Origin: Balneolaceae bacterium
Lineage (GTDB): Bacteria; Bacteroidota; Rhodothermia; Balneolales; Cyclonatronaceae
Assembly: GCA_007694035.1 (NCBI GenBank)
Contig: RECM01000176.1
Location: 1 to 56,246, forward strand
Length of the DNA stretch: 56,246 bases
Direction of reading: 5' to 3'
The notes under the pieces are model-generated. The model saw only the letters and a program-made list of their open reading frames with translations, did not search any database and was not told the origin of the DNA. Positions within the stretch are counted from its first letter, which is position 1. Each line of letters begins with the position of its first letter. Made by a program: the position numbers and the translations under genes. Positions 26,393-36,016 of this stretch are shown piece after piece.

Positions 26393-27061
26393 ATGAGTTT
26401 CATAAAAAGTGCCGTTGCTGTTTTCCGCAAGGATGTACAATCCGAACTGCGCTCAAGATATGCCATCAACACAGTGCTTGCATTTGTGGCATCATCCCTC
26501 ATGATTGTGCTGTTTTCGGTTAGGATTATGGAGTTACCCCCGGCAGCCAGAGGGGCGATCGGATGGATCGTACTGTTGTTTGCAGCCATGGCAAGCTTGT
26601 CGAGATCATTCGTAATGGAAACGGACAAAGGCACATTCGATCTGCTTCGGCTGAATGTGAGCGGTCTGGCTGTTTTTACCGGAAAGCTTTTCTACAATCT
26701 GCTTTTCACTGCCCTGGTCACCATTGCGGTGATGTCGGCGTACTGGTTCCTCAGTGGAATCGAGGTCGGGAACCCGTTGTTTATGGCAATTATACTGTTT
26801 TTTGGCATCACCGGCTTTTCTTCCATCTCTACTCTGCTGGGAGCTGTTGTAGCACAGGCTACCCGAAAAGGGTCGATATTTGCCGTAATTGCACTACCCC
26901 TGCTGCTTCCCCTTATATTGCTGCTATCCGGTACCACTACCGCTGCTATGCAGGGTGAATCAGCGGGTGAATACCTTAGCGAAATACTCGCACTTTTCTC
27001 CTTCTGCGGCGTTACCCTGACCATGTCGGTTCTCTTATTTGATTATACCTGGTATGAATGA
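26393..27061 (+). CDS. ccmB: Heme exporter permease CcmB
   Basis: The 222-residue protein has about six transmembrane helices and begins with the characteristic AVFRKDVQSELRSRYAINTVL, followed by LFAAMASLSRSFVMETDKGTFDLLRL, both hallmarks of CcmB. CcmB is the membrane subunit of the CcmAB complex that releases heme-loaded CcmE for cytochrome c maturation. The ATPase CcmA, and CcmC-CcmH, are not present here. The gene ends in an ATGAATGA overlap with the delta' gene, so they are translationally coupled. Its promoter must lie in the 150-base divergent gap with ptsN. Confidence 0.85.
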   Translation: MSFIKSAVAVFRKDVQSELRSRYAINTVLAFVASSLMIVLFSVRIMELPPAARGAIGWIVLLFAAMASLSRSFVMETDKGTFDLLRLNVSGLAVFTGKLFYNLLFTALVTIAVMSAYWFLSGIEVGNPLFMAIILFFGITGFSSISTLLGAVVAQATRKGSIFAVIALPLLLPLILLLSGTTTAAMQGESAGEYLSEILALFSFCGVTLTMSVLLFDYTWYE

Positions 27062-28262
27062 ATCTTTCTATGCATCCGATGCGTTTGATCTGGGAAACCG
27101 GCGGATTGTCGGGCAGGCAAAAGCACGTTCACAGCTTTCAAAATCCCTGGCATCAGGAAGGATCAGCCATGCCTATCTGCTGGCCGGGCCTGCCGGAGTG
27201 GGCAAAAAAGCACTGGCCCTGGCCTTTGCCGAAGCTATTAACGGTGTAGATCATCTAAGCGATCTGAAAGGCCACGCATTCTCAAAAAAATCGTCGTGGT
27301 ACAGCCATCCCGATATAAACCTGTTCCTGCCGCTTCCGTCAACAGTAAGTTTCGACGAGCTTCGCATGCGCATTGACATGCTCTCAAAAGACCCGTATGA
27401 AATTGTTGACTTCGGTCTGCGGCCATCCATAACCGGCGACGACAGCAGTAAAAACCGCAATGCATTCTATTCGGTTAAATATTTCAACGAGGAAATCCGG
27501 AAGGTAAGCTATTACAAGCCGAACGAGGGGCAGAAAAACATTGTGATCATTACCAATGTCGAAAAAATGAGAAAAGAGGTGGCCAACGGCTTCCTCAAAC
27601 TGCTGGAGGAACCCGGTGAAAACCTGATGTTCATTCTCACCACCGATAACCCGAACATCCTGTTGCCCACCATTCTTTCACGATGCCAGATTGTTCACTG
27701 TCCGCCGCTGAGCCACGCCGAAATTGAGAACGGGCTTGTTACCCTGGATGGAATACCTGCGGGCGAAGCATCCTATCTTGCACGAATCGCCGGCGGCAAT
27801 TATGCCATGACCCGGTTTTATGATACCGCAACCCTGAAGACCAACCGGCAGGCGGTGATTCAATTTCTACGGTATGCCTACATTAATGATGCCGTTCAGA
27901 TAACCCGTACAGCCGCCTCGTGGCAGAGCGACCTTAACCTTGAAGGGCAGGCTTCAGTTCTGAATATGCTTGAAATGTTTATCCGGGATCTGATGGTATA
28001 CATGCAGACCGGGAACGCAGATTCACTCATTAATGCCGATCAGGCTGATGTGATCGGCAAGTTCTGTGCCTCCCTGAAAGACGCCCGCCTCGATTCGATG
28101 CTGCAGCAGGTGGCATTTGCCAGAAAAATTATCTATCAGAACGTATCGCCCAAACTGATCTTCACCGTACTTGCCAATCGTTTTACCGCCCTGATGAGGG
28201 GTTACGATATGGTGATACCGGGAGATGAACCCTGGCACCATCTGCCTGCCTACACCGCCTGA
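27054..28262 (+). CDS. holB: DNA polymerase III delta' subunit-like clamp-loader protein
   Basis: The 402-residue protein belongs to the DnaX/HolB AAA+ clamp-loader family. The P-loop region GPAGVGKK (residues 45-52) has lysine where Ser/Thr is normal, as expected of a delta' that does not hydrolyse ATP. The SRC sensor motif appears in ILSRCQIVHC, and KLLEEPGENLMFILTTDN is diagnostic. It lacks the four-cysteine zinc module of E. coli delta' and carries an insertion of about 70 residues (KKSSWYSHPD to NEEIRKVSYY), a common Bacteroidota arrangement. I choose the ATG at 27054, overlapping ccmB; an ATG at 27039 is an alternative. Confidence 0.9.
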   Translation: MNESFYASDAFDLGNRRIVGQAKARSQLSKSLASGRISHAYLLAGPAGVGKKALALAFAEAINGVDHLSDLKGHAFSKKSSWYSHPDINLFLPLPSTVSFDELRMRIDMLSKDPYEIVDFGLRPSITGDDSSKNRNAFYSVKYFNEEIRKVSYYKPNEGQKNIVIITNVEKMRKEVANGFLKLLEEPGENLMFILTTDNPNILLPTILSRCQIVHCPPLSHAEIENGLVTLDGIPAGEASYLARIAGGNYAMTRFYDTATLKTNRQAVIQFLRYAYINDAVQITRTAASWQSDLNLEGQASVLNMLEMFIRDLMVYMQTGNADSLINADQADVIGKFCASLKDARLDSMLQQVAFARKIIYQNVSPKLIFTVLANRFTALMRGYDMVIPGDEPWHHLPAYTA

Positions 28263-28270
28263 GTCCCAAC

Positions 28271-29095
28271 ATGACAAGCCAGCGAATTCACTTTACCAAG
28301 ATGCACGGAGCCGGCAACGATTTTATCGTTATCGACAACAGAAAGAACCTGACAGATCCTGATTTTTTTGCAAAGCAGATACCCTTGCTATGCCATCGCA
28401 GGTATGGCATAGGTGCTGACGGCGTACTATTGCTTGAGGCTGAAACCGGGGCATCATACCGTATGGTGTATAAAAATGCGGATGGAAGCGACGCCGGAAT
28501 GTGCGGTAACGGGGGGCGTTGCATAGCTCTTTTTGCAACCACGCTCGGTTTCAGTTGCGGTCATACTTTTACTGTTGGGAATTCTGTATACAGGGCCGTA
28601 GTTGAAAGCCACACTGTTGCCCTTCATTTTCCTGTTGAATCTATAGTCAGAAGTGTGGACTGGCCCACGGATCAGAAAATATATCAAGTTCACACCGGAA
28701 CAGAACATATCGTACTTGAAGCCGGATCCGATCTTCTCGAATCAGATGCCGAACTTGTTATCCGCGGGCAAAAACTCAGACATGCGCGGGCATTCAGCCC
28801 CGCAGGCACCAATGTTAACTTCATGACCATTAAAGGTGATAAACGGATCCGTCTGCGCACCTATGAACGCGGCGTTGAAAACCTTACACTCGCCTGTGGT
28901 ACCGGTTCAATTGCTTCAGCCCTTACAGCTCACTCTCTTTCCGGTGGCAGCCCGGACCAGGCTCAATATACTGTTGAGTGCGATGGCGGTGAACTCGAAA
29001 TCGGTTTCAATTATGACCGGGAATCCCGCATTTATTCACAAATTACATTAAAAGGACCAGCGAAAATTGTTTTTGAAGGCTTTATTGATATTTAA
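28271..29095 (+). CDS. dapF: Diaminopimelate epimerase
   Basis: The enzyme converts LL-diaminopimelate to the meso form for lysine and peptidoglycan synthesis, acting in the cytosol with two cysteines as acid and base. Both are present: Cys78 in MCGNGGRCIALF and Cys209 in LTLACGTGSIASAL. The N-terminal MHGAGNDFIVID is the standard substrate loop. The 274 residues are of normal length. It starts eight bases after the delta' stop, and its 3' end overlaps the following lipoprotein gene by 29 bases. Confidence 0.97.
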   Translation: MTSQRIHFTKMHGAGNDFIVIDNRKNLTDPDFFAKQIPLLCHRRYGIGADGVLLLEAETGASYRMVYKNADGSDAGMCGNGGRCIALFATTLGFSCGHTFTVGNSVYRAVVESHTVALHFPVESIVRSVDWPTDQKIYQVHTGTEHIVLEAGSDLLESDAELVIRGQKLRHARAFSPAGTNVNFMTIKGDKRIRLRTYERGVENLTLACGTGSIASALTAHSLSGGSPDQAQYTVECDGGELEIGFNYDRESRIYSQITLKGPAKIVFEGFIDI

Positions 29096-30368
29096 ACTAC
29101 TCATCCTGATTGTTTTAACCGGATGCTCAACCCGCGAAGCTCTAACTGATAACAACCGCGGAAGGCAACCCGGCCTGCCTGTACTTGAAAACAGTTTCAT
29201 CGTACAGGATCAGAAAGTTCCGTCTGAAGAGTTCCGCAGTATTCAGTTTTACGCAGGCGCAAACCCAGCAACAGCTCCTATCATCAAAATAGGCACCGGT
29301 GAGACCTTCACCCTGCGTTTTGACCATCTATCTGCCAGCAATGAGATGTTTACCGTGAGGGCTGAACACAGGAATGCCGACTGGAGTGAAAGCAATCTGT
29401 TCGAAGGCTTCTATATGCGCGGGCAGTCAACCGATTTTATTTCGGATCCGGTGCAGAGTACAGCAGTTGCACCCAATTATATGCATTATACGTACCGGTT
29501 TCCCAACAGGACGTTTAATTTTTTGATCAGCGGAAACTACCTGCTGCATGTTGAAGACTACCGGACAGGTGAACTTCTGTTTTCGGTACCATTTATGCTG
29601 TATGAAGACCAGGGTTCGATTGAGTTTTTCATTGAAGAGCTGTTTGGCCTGGATTCACGTCATTTCCTGCATCACCAGCCATTCGCCACCTACATACACC
29701 CCGATTTTGTTATGATGCCCGACCAGGATATATCCATTTATTTTGTGCAGAACCAGTTCTGGGGAAGAGCCAGGGAAGCTACCATCAGGGATTTAAGCGA
29801 GTCGGACCGGATCAGGATGCATGTTTCCCGCGAAGACGCATTTCCGGGCAGATATGAATTCAGGCCCCTCAGAATGCAGAACATCGACAACCTGCCAACA
29901 GACTTTCTGGAGGTGAGAAAGGATACCGAGCCACCAACGATAATCCGCGACCGGGATGTGATCAATTTTGGGGCAACACCTTTGAGCCTGGGAAGTAACA
30001 GGTATGGATCACCCGTATCTGACAGAGATGCCCGTTATGCTCGTGTTGTGTTTTACCTGGACAAACCTGATAATATTTCGGCGGGCAGCAGTATACACGT
30101 AACCGGTGCTTTTTCGAACTGGTCGGTTACCGAAAACAACAGAATGCGATATAACCGCGATACCAATCAGTTTGAAGCCGCTATTCTGGTTAAAGAAGGT
30201 CTGTACGATTATAAATATGTAATCATAGAAGGCAGAACCCTGGATGACCTGAGGCTGACCGACAGTTTTGCAGATTCCCGGCAGGAATATCATACACTGA
30301 TATACTACAGGGACCTGCAGTTGAACGCCGACCGGTTGCTGAACATCAGATCGGATTTCACGCGGTAA
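29067..30368 (+). CDS. DUF5103 / type IX secretion 'plug' family lipoprotein
   Basis: The 433-residue protein opens with a lipoprotein signal ending in LTGC, so it should be anchored in the periplasm or at the outer membrane. The rest is beta-rich and matches the DUF5103 family, whose members include the plug of the type IX secretion channel. Segments include FTVRAEHRNADWSESNLFEG, ISGNYLLHVEDYRTGELLF and a C-terminal CBM48-like beta-sandwich, IHVTGAFSNWSVTENNRM followed by GLYDYKYVIIEG. It starts at a TTG with AAAGGA upstream and overlaps dapF by 29 bases. A second TTG at 29073 is possible. No other type IX genes are in the window. Confidence 0.82.
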   Translation: MFLKALLIFKLLILIVLTGCSTREALTDNNRGRQPGLPVLENSFIVQDQKVPSEEFRSIQFYAGANPATAPIIKIGTGETFTLRFDHLSASNEMFTVRAEHRNADWSESNLFEGFYMRGQSTDFISDPVQSTAVAPNYMHYTYRFPNRTFNFLISGNYLLHVEDYRTGELLFSVPFMLYEDQGSIEFFIEELFGLDSRHFLHHQPFATYIHPDFVMMPDQDISIYFVQNQFWGRAREATIRDLSESDRIRMHVSREDAFPGRYEFRPLRMQNIDNLPTDFLEVRKDTEPPTIIRDRDVINFGATPLSLGSNRYGSPVSDRDARYARVVFYLDKPDNISAGSSIHVTGAFSNWSVTENNRMRYNRDTNQFEAAILVKEGLYDYKYVIIEGRTLDDLRLTDSFADSRQEYHTLIYYRDLQLNADRLLNIRSDFTR

Positions 30369-30401
30369 CCCGGCAGGGAGTCATATGGTTCGTTCTGTGG
30401 A

Positions 30402-33400
30402 TCAGAAATCGATACCAATACTGAAATAGTGCACCCGGCGGCCAAAACTGCGTTCATTCACGTCATACGGCCAGGCCAGATCATAGCGGACCGGGAGGCC
30501 AAGCAGAATTGTTCTAAGGCCAAAACCGGTACCCATCAGCAGGTTGTCCCTTACGTTGTTCCAGCTGGTATTATTCCAGGCCGAGCCCACATCGTAAAAA
30601 GCCACACCCTGAATATTGTAGAGCGGAATAATGGGGATTGGTCCAGGCAGGATGGCCGCGAACAGCGGGAACCTGAATTCCGCGTTCATCAGTGTATACT
30701 TCTCACCGATACCCCGGAAGTAACCATAACCACGCATTGGATAACCGGAAGGTGATATAAAGATATTTTTCAGGTCATCGTCCAGAAGGTTGATGTTATC
30801 GTCCTGTCTGAAATTGATCCAGTTCTGCATACCACCCAGGTAGAACTTTTGAGGATTCGGCCCTTCGGAAACAGCACCGGTGGCACGCAGCGCAATTACA
30901 TATGGCCCGAGTATACCAATGTATTTTCTCACATCGGCCGACAACGATACGAATCCAGGGAACTGGTCGCTGAATGGAACGCTGCCAGTGAGAGACACCA
31001 TCATTCTGCTGCCTCCCCAGGGTGTTATAAATCCTGGTCTAGTTTTGTCTCTTACATAACTCAACTGCGGATAGAACAAATACTCACGATCACTTTCGCT
31101 GAATTGGAACCCCGCCTGATCAAGTGAAATCGTAAAGAGAGACTGGGTAAACTCAATTCGTTCAAACTTGTTGAACGGACGCGAGAAGGTTACGCCCCCA
31201 CCATAAAAACGAATTCTGGAAAGCGGGCCTCCGAGAAACTGCTGGAAGTTGAATGCCGAGTGAAAGTATTGAGCCGTGATATTGGTGCGGTTAGCGAAAT
31301 AGCCATAATACATTGAGTATGAACTATTTCGGAGATCCAAAACCAGATTTGAGGCAAAACCGAGTTGGTGATCCCCAAGTACATCACTGGCTACAAGCTG
31401 AATACCGGCCGAAGCAAACGTACCATAACCACCGGTGGCAATGCCACCGCCTGCACCTGCATAATCAAGACTGAAATTGAGTCTGTACCTGGTCGGAATA
31501 AAGCGGCCATCGTCTGTCTTGTTATCTGTAACGGTAAAAATATCTTCTGCAAGTAACTCCGCGATTTCATCGTCGGCCGTATCGCCAAATACATAATTAC
31601 GGAAATCGATGATATCGGTACGGACCGTATCGCGGACTTCCACGATTTCCGCCTCTTCTGCATCGGGGGTATCCGGATCAGATACGGTTAATTGCCTGAT
31701 TTCGCCACCAAATGTGCGTCTTCCAAATCCAATAGCCGGCACTCTGAGTTCCTCAGACTCACGGGCACGCCGTTGCGCCCAGTAGTTATCAGATAGAGGC
31801 GTATCCTTGACCCTGCTGAACGGATCGTTGATAAGAAAAATATCCAGATAGCCTGCGTTGATGGAATTTACTGCAAGCTTGCTGCCATCCCTGCTCAACG
31901 ACATCTGCATCACACCCGTAACCAGGTCGGTAAGCGGCCGGCTTTCACGGCTATCCAGATCCATCACATAAACATTATTAATGCCATTCTGATCGGAGAT
32001 ATAAATCATTCTGCCATCATTGGTCAACAGTGGACGTTCCTCATTCCATCCCGGGGTATTTGTCATTCGCTCAACGCGATTGTCATCAATCCGCACACGG
32101 TAAATATCTGTCTGATTAAGATTGGGATTAGCCAATACGTTGTAATTGGTTCTGTAGGTATTCAAACGTAACCTGTTGCCCCTGTCGGAGGTGAAGTAAA
32201 CATACCGTGAATCGGGTGAAAAAGCGGGATCCGAATCGCTGAAAACATCGTTGGTAATTCCGGTAAATGCCTGCGTTTCCAGGTTATATAAGTAGATATC
32301 AACAAATGGTCCACGGTTACCCTGAAACGCGATCATTTTGCCGTCGGGTGACCAGGCAACCGAACCGATTGCATCGAGTGACGGGAACTGAATCTTTCTA
32401 ACTTCACCTGTGCTATAGTCAACAATAGAGATATCGTTTTGCCCCCGTGAGCGTGACGAAAGTGCTATCTGTGAGCCATCCGGCGACCATGCAAGATTGG
32501 GATTGAGAATATTGAGTTCTTCGAAGTCTACGTTGTCTTCGCCCCGGATCAGGGTTTTGAGCATTCTGCCGTCGAATGCCGATATTACGACGACGTCGAA
32601 GTACCCCCGGCGGTTTGTAATCATGGCAATGCGGTCGCCCAGAGGTGAAATTGCCGGGCTGGTATTATAGGAACCGCCCCTTCCCTCGCGTTTGGTAAGA
32701 TGGGTTGCGATATTTTTAAGATTCTCGCGTTCAGCGACCTCAGGCCAGTACCTTTGGCGCAGATGATCGTGAAAGCGCTCGCTGAGCTCGTCGATGCTCA
32801 GACCAATTGACTGACGGAAACTGGCATCAATATTCCGGTTATTCTTAATCCGCTGTAAAATTTCGCCAATTTTTTCACGGCCGTACTCTTCAACTATATA
32901 GTTCCATACAGCCTGGCCTCCCCGGTAAGCAAAATACCCGCCCAGTTGCCTGATTGGCGGCAGATAGGTATTGATCACAGCATCCCGGATAAACATATCG
33001 GTATTCGTGTCCCAGCCCAGGGCCGTGTATTCGGCCAGTCCCTCTTCAAACCAGAGAGGGAAGAAAAGCTGATTGGATCCTGACACCAGGGTCTGGATAT
33101 TTCCGCCGTAGTACATATCGTTGACCATAGCGTGAAGCAACTCATGGTGCAGAACGCGCCGGAAATCGCTGTAATCACCCTGGAACGGGATAGTAATCCG
33201 GTTTTTGAATTTATCTGTTACCCCGCCGATGCCCTGAGCGTCGACCGGCAGCGGAACGACATTCGTCTGGGAAAAATCGGTATGTGAATCATACACAATT
33301 ACCTTGATCCGATCGTGAATCTGATGGCGGAAATCCTGCGAGAGTTGCCAGTAAGCAGCCTCAAGCGCATTGGCTGAAAACTCAGCCAGGTAGTAATTTT

Positions 33401-33575
33401 TCGAATCATAGTAATAAATGTCGAAATGATCGGATTGAATTATTCTCCAATCGAACGAGCTGTATTGCACCCTGTTTTTTCCAAAGAAGGTAAACTGTGA
33501 ATACGCGGTTTCAGCTGCAAAAAGCAGTGCGAATATCAGAAGTACACTCTTGAAAAGATTCCCGTAAACGTTCAT
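30402..33575 (-). CDS. Peptidase_MA / TolB-like propeller / Omp85-type barrel fusion
   Basis: This 1057-residue protein has a signal peptide (cleavage near AETAYSQ) and three modules. First, a gluzincin peptidase domain (about 40-290) has the zinc motif HELLH at 144-148 and the second motif EEGLAEY at 177-183. Next comes a beta-propeller (about 300-610) of PD40 repeats such as LAWSPDGSQIALSSR, VAWSPDGKMIAFQG and PAFSPDSRYVYFTSD. Last is a C-terminal barrel (about 700-1057) ending in the Omp85-type FYDVGSAWN and a terminal FSIGIDF, with final phenylalanine. It is thus an outer-membrane protein with a periplasmic protease and sensor part. All catalytic residues are present. Function unknown. 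Confidence 0.85.
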   Translation of the reverse strand: MNVYGNLFKSVLLIFALLFAAETAYSQFTFFGKNRVQYSSFDWRIIQSDHFDIYYYDSKNYYLAEFSANALEAAYWQLSQDFRHQIHDRIKVIVYDSHTDFSQTNVVPLPVDAQGIGGVTDKFKNRITIPFQGDYSDFRRVLHHELLHAMVNDMYYGGNIQTLVSGSNQLFFPLWFEEGLAEYTALGWDTNTDMFIRDAVINTYLPPIRQLGGYFAYRGGQAVWNYIVEEYGREKIGEILQRIKNNRNIDASFRQSIGLSIDELSERFHDHLRQRYWPEVAERENLKNIATHLTKREGRGGSYNTSPAISPLGDRIAMITNRRGYFDVVVISAFDGRMLKTLIRGEDNVDFEELNILNPNLAWSPDGSQIALSSRSRGQNDISIVDYSTGEVRKIQFPSLDAIGSVAWSPDGKMIAFQGNRGPFVDIYLYNLETQAFTGITNDVFSDSDPAFSPDSRYVYFTSDRGNRLRLNTYRTNYNVLANPNLNQTDIYRVRIDDNRVERMTNTPGWNEERPLLTNDGRMIYISDQNGINNVYVMDLDSRESRPLTDLVTGVMQMSLSRDGSKLAVNSINAGYLDIFLINDPFSRVKDTPLSDNYWAQRRARESEELRVPAIGFGRRTFGGEIRQLTVSDPDTPDAEEAEIVEVRDTVRTDIIDFRNYVFGDTADDEIAELLAEDIFTVTDNKTDDGRFIPTRYRLNFSLDYAGAGGGIATGGYGTFASAGIQLVASDVLGDHQLGFASNLVLDLRNSSYSMYYGYFANRTNITAQYFHSAFNFQQFLGGPLSRIRFYGGGVTFSRPFNKFERIEFTQSLFTISLDQAGFQFSESDREYLFYPQLSYVRDKTRPGFITPWGGSRMMVSLTGSVPFSDQFPGFVSLSADVRKYIGILGPYVIALRATGAVSEGPNPQKFYLGGMQNWINFRQDDNINLLDDDLKNIFISPSGYPMRGYGYFRGIGEKYTLMNAEFRFPLFAAILPGPIPIIPLYNIQGVAFYDVGSAWNNTSWNNVRDNLLMGTGFGLRTILLGLPVRYDLAWPYDVNERSFGRRVHYFSIGIDF

Positions 33576-33849
33576 TTGATGCTGATTTCAGGATAGTTTT
33601 TGGATTACTCTTAACGTAACGCAATTTTGTACTATATTAGTTTGATTGCGGTAATTTTTTACAGATTTTTGATATTTCTGCTTCAAAATGCATTGATGTA
33701 CCGGAATTTCCGGCTGTACCGGGTTTTACCATAAGTTCATTCAACACCCGGTTGCATCCTCCACTACAAAATACCGGAAACATCTGAACGGTCTGCCTGC
33801 AGCAGACCCGCATTCTGTTCTCATTTTAATAAAAGGCCGGATTAAATAC
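33576..33849. other. Intergenic region with a short hairpin
   Basis: About 270 bases separate rnr from the Omp85-type fusion gene. I find no gene in them. A 7-bp hairpin, GGTCTGC/GCAGACC, sits at 33790-33808 without a T-tract. The AT-rich part near 33600-33665 probably holds the promoter of the fusion gene. Confidence 0.4.
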
Positions 33850-35997
33850 TCAGGCAAGTTCAAAATCAATTTGCCGCTGTTCTATACTGGTGTTAATCAC
33901 TTTTACGCGCACATCACCACCAAGCATATAGGTCTTACCACCATGCCGGCCACTGAGACAATGCCTTTTCTGATCGTACACGTAATAATCATCTTTCAGG
34001 TCACTCACGCTGACCATACCTTCACAGTAGAGATCGTTTATATTGACAAAAAGGCCTCGTTCGGTAACTCCACTTATAACACCATTAAATTCCATTCCGA
34101 TCCTTTCGGACATGAATTCAACCTGTTTCAGCTTAATGGAATCACGCTCGGCAGTAACAGCCATTTTTTCGCGTTCGCTGCAATCCGTTCCGAACCGGCT
34201 TAATTCTTCAAAGCTGTAGCCGGGTATTCCGAAGAAATAATTCTTTAGCAGTCTGTGGACAATGATATCGGGATACCGGCGGATCGGACTTGTAAAGTGG
34301 GCATAGTAACCAAAGCCAAGGCCGAAATGGCCGATATTTTTAGGGCTGTAAACCGCTTTCGCCATCGACCGGAGTACCAGTTCATTTACAGTGTATTCGA
34401 GTGGTTTTCCTTTAATCTGATCGAGCAGTTCATTTATCTGTCCGGGTTTTACATTGTCTGTTTTCACATCCAGGCTGATACCAAGCGGTTTAACGGTTTC
34501 AGCAATATTCTGCAGTTTTTCGGCATCCGGTTTATCGTGAATCCTGTAAAAAAAAGGATAGAGATCTTTGGAGGCTTTCTTACCGGTGGCCTTGCGCATC
34601 TGTTCAATTTGCAAGGCAACAGTTTTATTGGCAAGCAGCATGCATTCTTCAACCAGGCGGTGGGCAATCAGCCTTTTCTTGAGATAAACGTTCAGTGGTT
34701 TGCCATTTTCGTCGAGTTCAAAACGGGGCTCAGGTGTATTCAGATCGATTGATCCCTCGCGAAAACGTTTGGCCGTGAGCATGCGGGTCATTTCGGAAAG
34801 AATTCGCATCGGTTCCGACAAGTCATGTTTTTTTCCGTCAATGATCTCCTGCGCCTCCTCATAGGAAAGTCTGTAAGACGAACTGATTATGGTTTCCTCC
34901 ACCGAGTACCTGACCACCTTACCTTTGGGTGTTACCTCCATAAAACAGCTGTAGGTGAGCTTTTCCTCATTTGGCCTCAGGCTGCACACACCGTTGCTGA
35001 GTTTTTCAGGGAGCATGGGTATAACCCTGTCAACCAGGTACACACTGGTACCCCTGCTGTAGGCTTCCCGGTCGAGAATACTATCGGGCTGCACGTAATG
35101 GGAAACATCAGCAATGTGAACACCCAGGTAATAATTACCATTTTCGAGCACGCTAATATTCAGGGCATCATCGAAATCCTTGGCATCTTCAGGATCAATT
35201 GTAAATACTGTTTCACCCCGAAGATCAAGACGCCGTTTATATTCCGACTTGGGGATATCAGTGGCAACACGTTCAGCAAAACTGTCCACATCATCCGGGA
35301 ACGAACTGCGAAGCTGGTTTTCGGCGAGTACCGACAGCATGGCCGCATCGTTGCTGCCACTGGGCCCTAGAACTTCTGTTATACGTGCTTCGGGAAGAGA
35401 CTTCGGGTGAATCCAGTCGACCAGTTCGAATGTCACTTTATCGTTGTTTTTGGCATTCTTTGTATTCTCTGCCAAAACAAAAAAATTGATGTGGGCCGAT
35501 TTTTCATCGGGCTGAATATACAGCTGGTTTTTCCCCTCCTTTTTAAACGTACCGACATAAATTCTGCCACCCCGGCTAACTATTCCGGTAACCTTGCCTT
35601 CCTGTTTGCCAGTGCGACCATCGGATGAGACCTTGACCGTTACCCTGTCGCCAGGAAGTGCCAGACCTGTCTTCTTTCTGGGTATTCTTATTTCGGTGGT
35701 ACCGTCGCCAATTTTTACAAACCCCACACTGAAACGATTGAAGGTAATTCTGCCGTCTGCCAGTACCAGTTTGTCGGGATCCTGTTCCAGTTTTATTTCG
35801 TTACCCCTGTTTCTGGAGCGGAGTACATTTTGGGCTATCAGAGAATGAACAGCTTTATTGAGTTGCTTTCTGTGAGCGCCTTTTTGCATGTTCAGTGCGG
35901 TTGACAGCACTTCGACCGGAATAAAATTATCTCCGTGTTTGTACAAAAAATCGAGTATAAATTTTTCTATTTCTTTTTTGGTTCTTTTCATCCCCAT
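33850..35997 (-). CDS. rnr: Ribonuclease R
   Basis: A 715-residue 3'-5' exoribonuclease of the RNB family, cytosolic, degrading structured RNA. The order is an N-terminal winged helix (about 5-60), cold-shock OB domains (about 70-230), the RNB catalytic domain with its metal-binding aspartates in IDPEDAKDFDDALN, and a C-terminal S1 domain (FNGVISGVTERGLFVNINDL). The SPIRRYPDIIVHRLL motif is intact. The C-terminus ends soon after S1, lacking the basic tail of the E. coli enzyme. It starts 19 bases after tamB ends. Confidence 0.96.
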   Translation of the reverse strand: MGMKRTKKEIEKFILDFLYKHGDNFIPVEVLSTALNMQKGAHRKQLNKAVHSLIAQNVLRSRNRGNEIKLEQDPDKLVLADGRITFNRFSVGFVKIGDGTTEIRIPRKKTGLALPGDRVTVKVSSDGRTGKQEGKVTGIVSRGGRIYVGTFKKEGKNQLYIQPDEKSAHINFFVLAENTKNAKNNDKVTFELVDWIHPKSLPEARITEVLGPSGSNDAAMLSVLAENQLRSSFPDDVDSFAERVATDIPKSEYKRRLDLRGETVFTIDPEDAKDFDDALNISVLENGNYYLGVHIADVSHYVQPDSILDREAYSRGTSVYLVDRVIPMLPEKLSNGVCSLRPNEEKLTYSCFMEVTPKGKVVRYSVEETIISSSYRLSYEEAQEIIDGKKHDLSEPMRILSEMTRMLTAKRFREGSIDLNTPEPRFELDENGKPLNVYLKKRLIAHRLVEECMLLANKTVALQIEQMRKATGKKASKDLYPFFYRIHDKPDAEKLQNIAETVKPLGISLDVKTDNVKPGQINELLDQIKGKPLEYTVNELVLRSMAKAVYSPKNIGHFGLGFGYYAHFTSPIRRYPDIIVHRLLKNYFFGIPGYSFEELSRFGTDCSEREKMAVTAERDSIKLKQVEFMSERIGMEFNGVISGVTERGLFVNINDLYCEGMVSVSDLKDDYYVYDQKRHCLSGRHGGKTYMLGGDVRVKVINTSIEQRQIDFELA

Positions 35998-36016
35998 ACA
36001 TTTCTATTAATTAAGA

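Noticed and set aside
33790-33808. Hairpin GGTCTGC/GCAGACC as a terminator or small RNA
   Set aside because: No T-tract follows, and nothing else in the gap supports an RNA gene.
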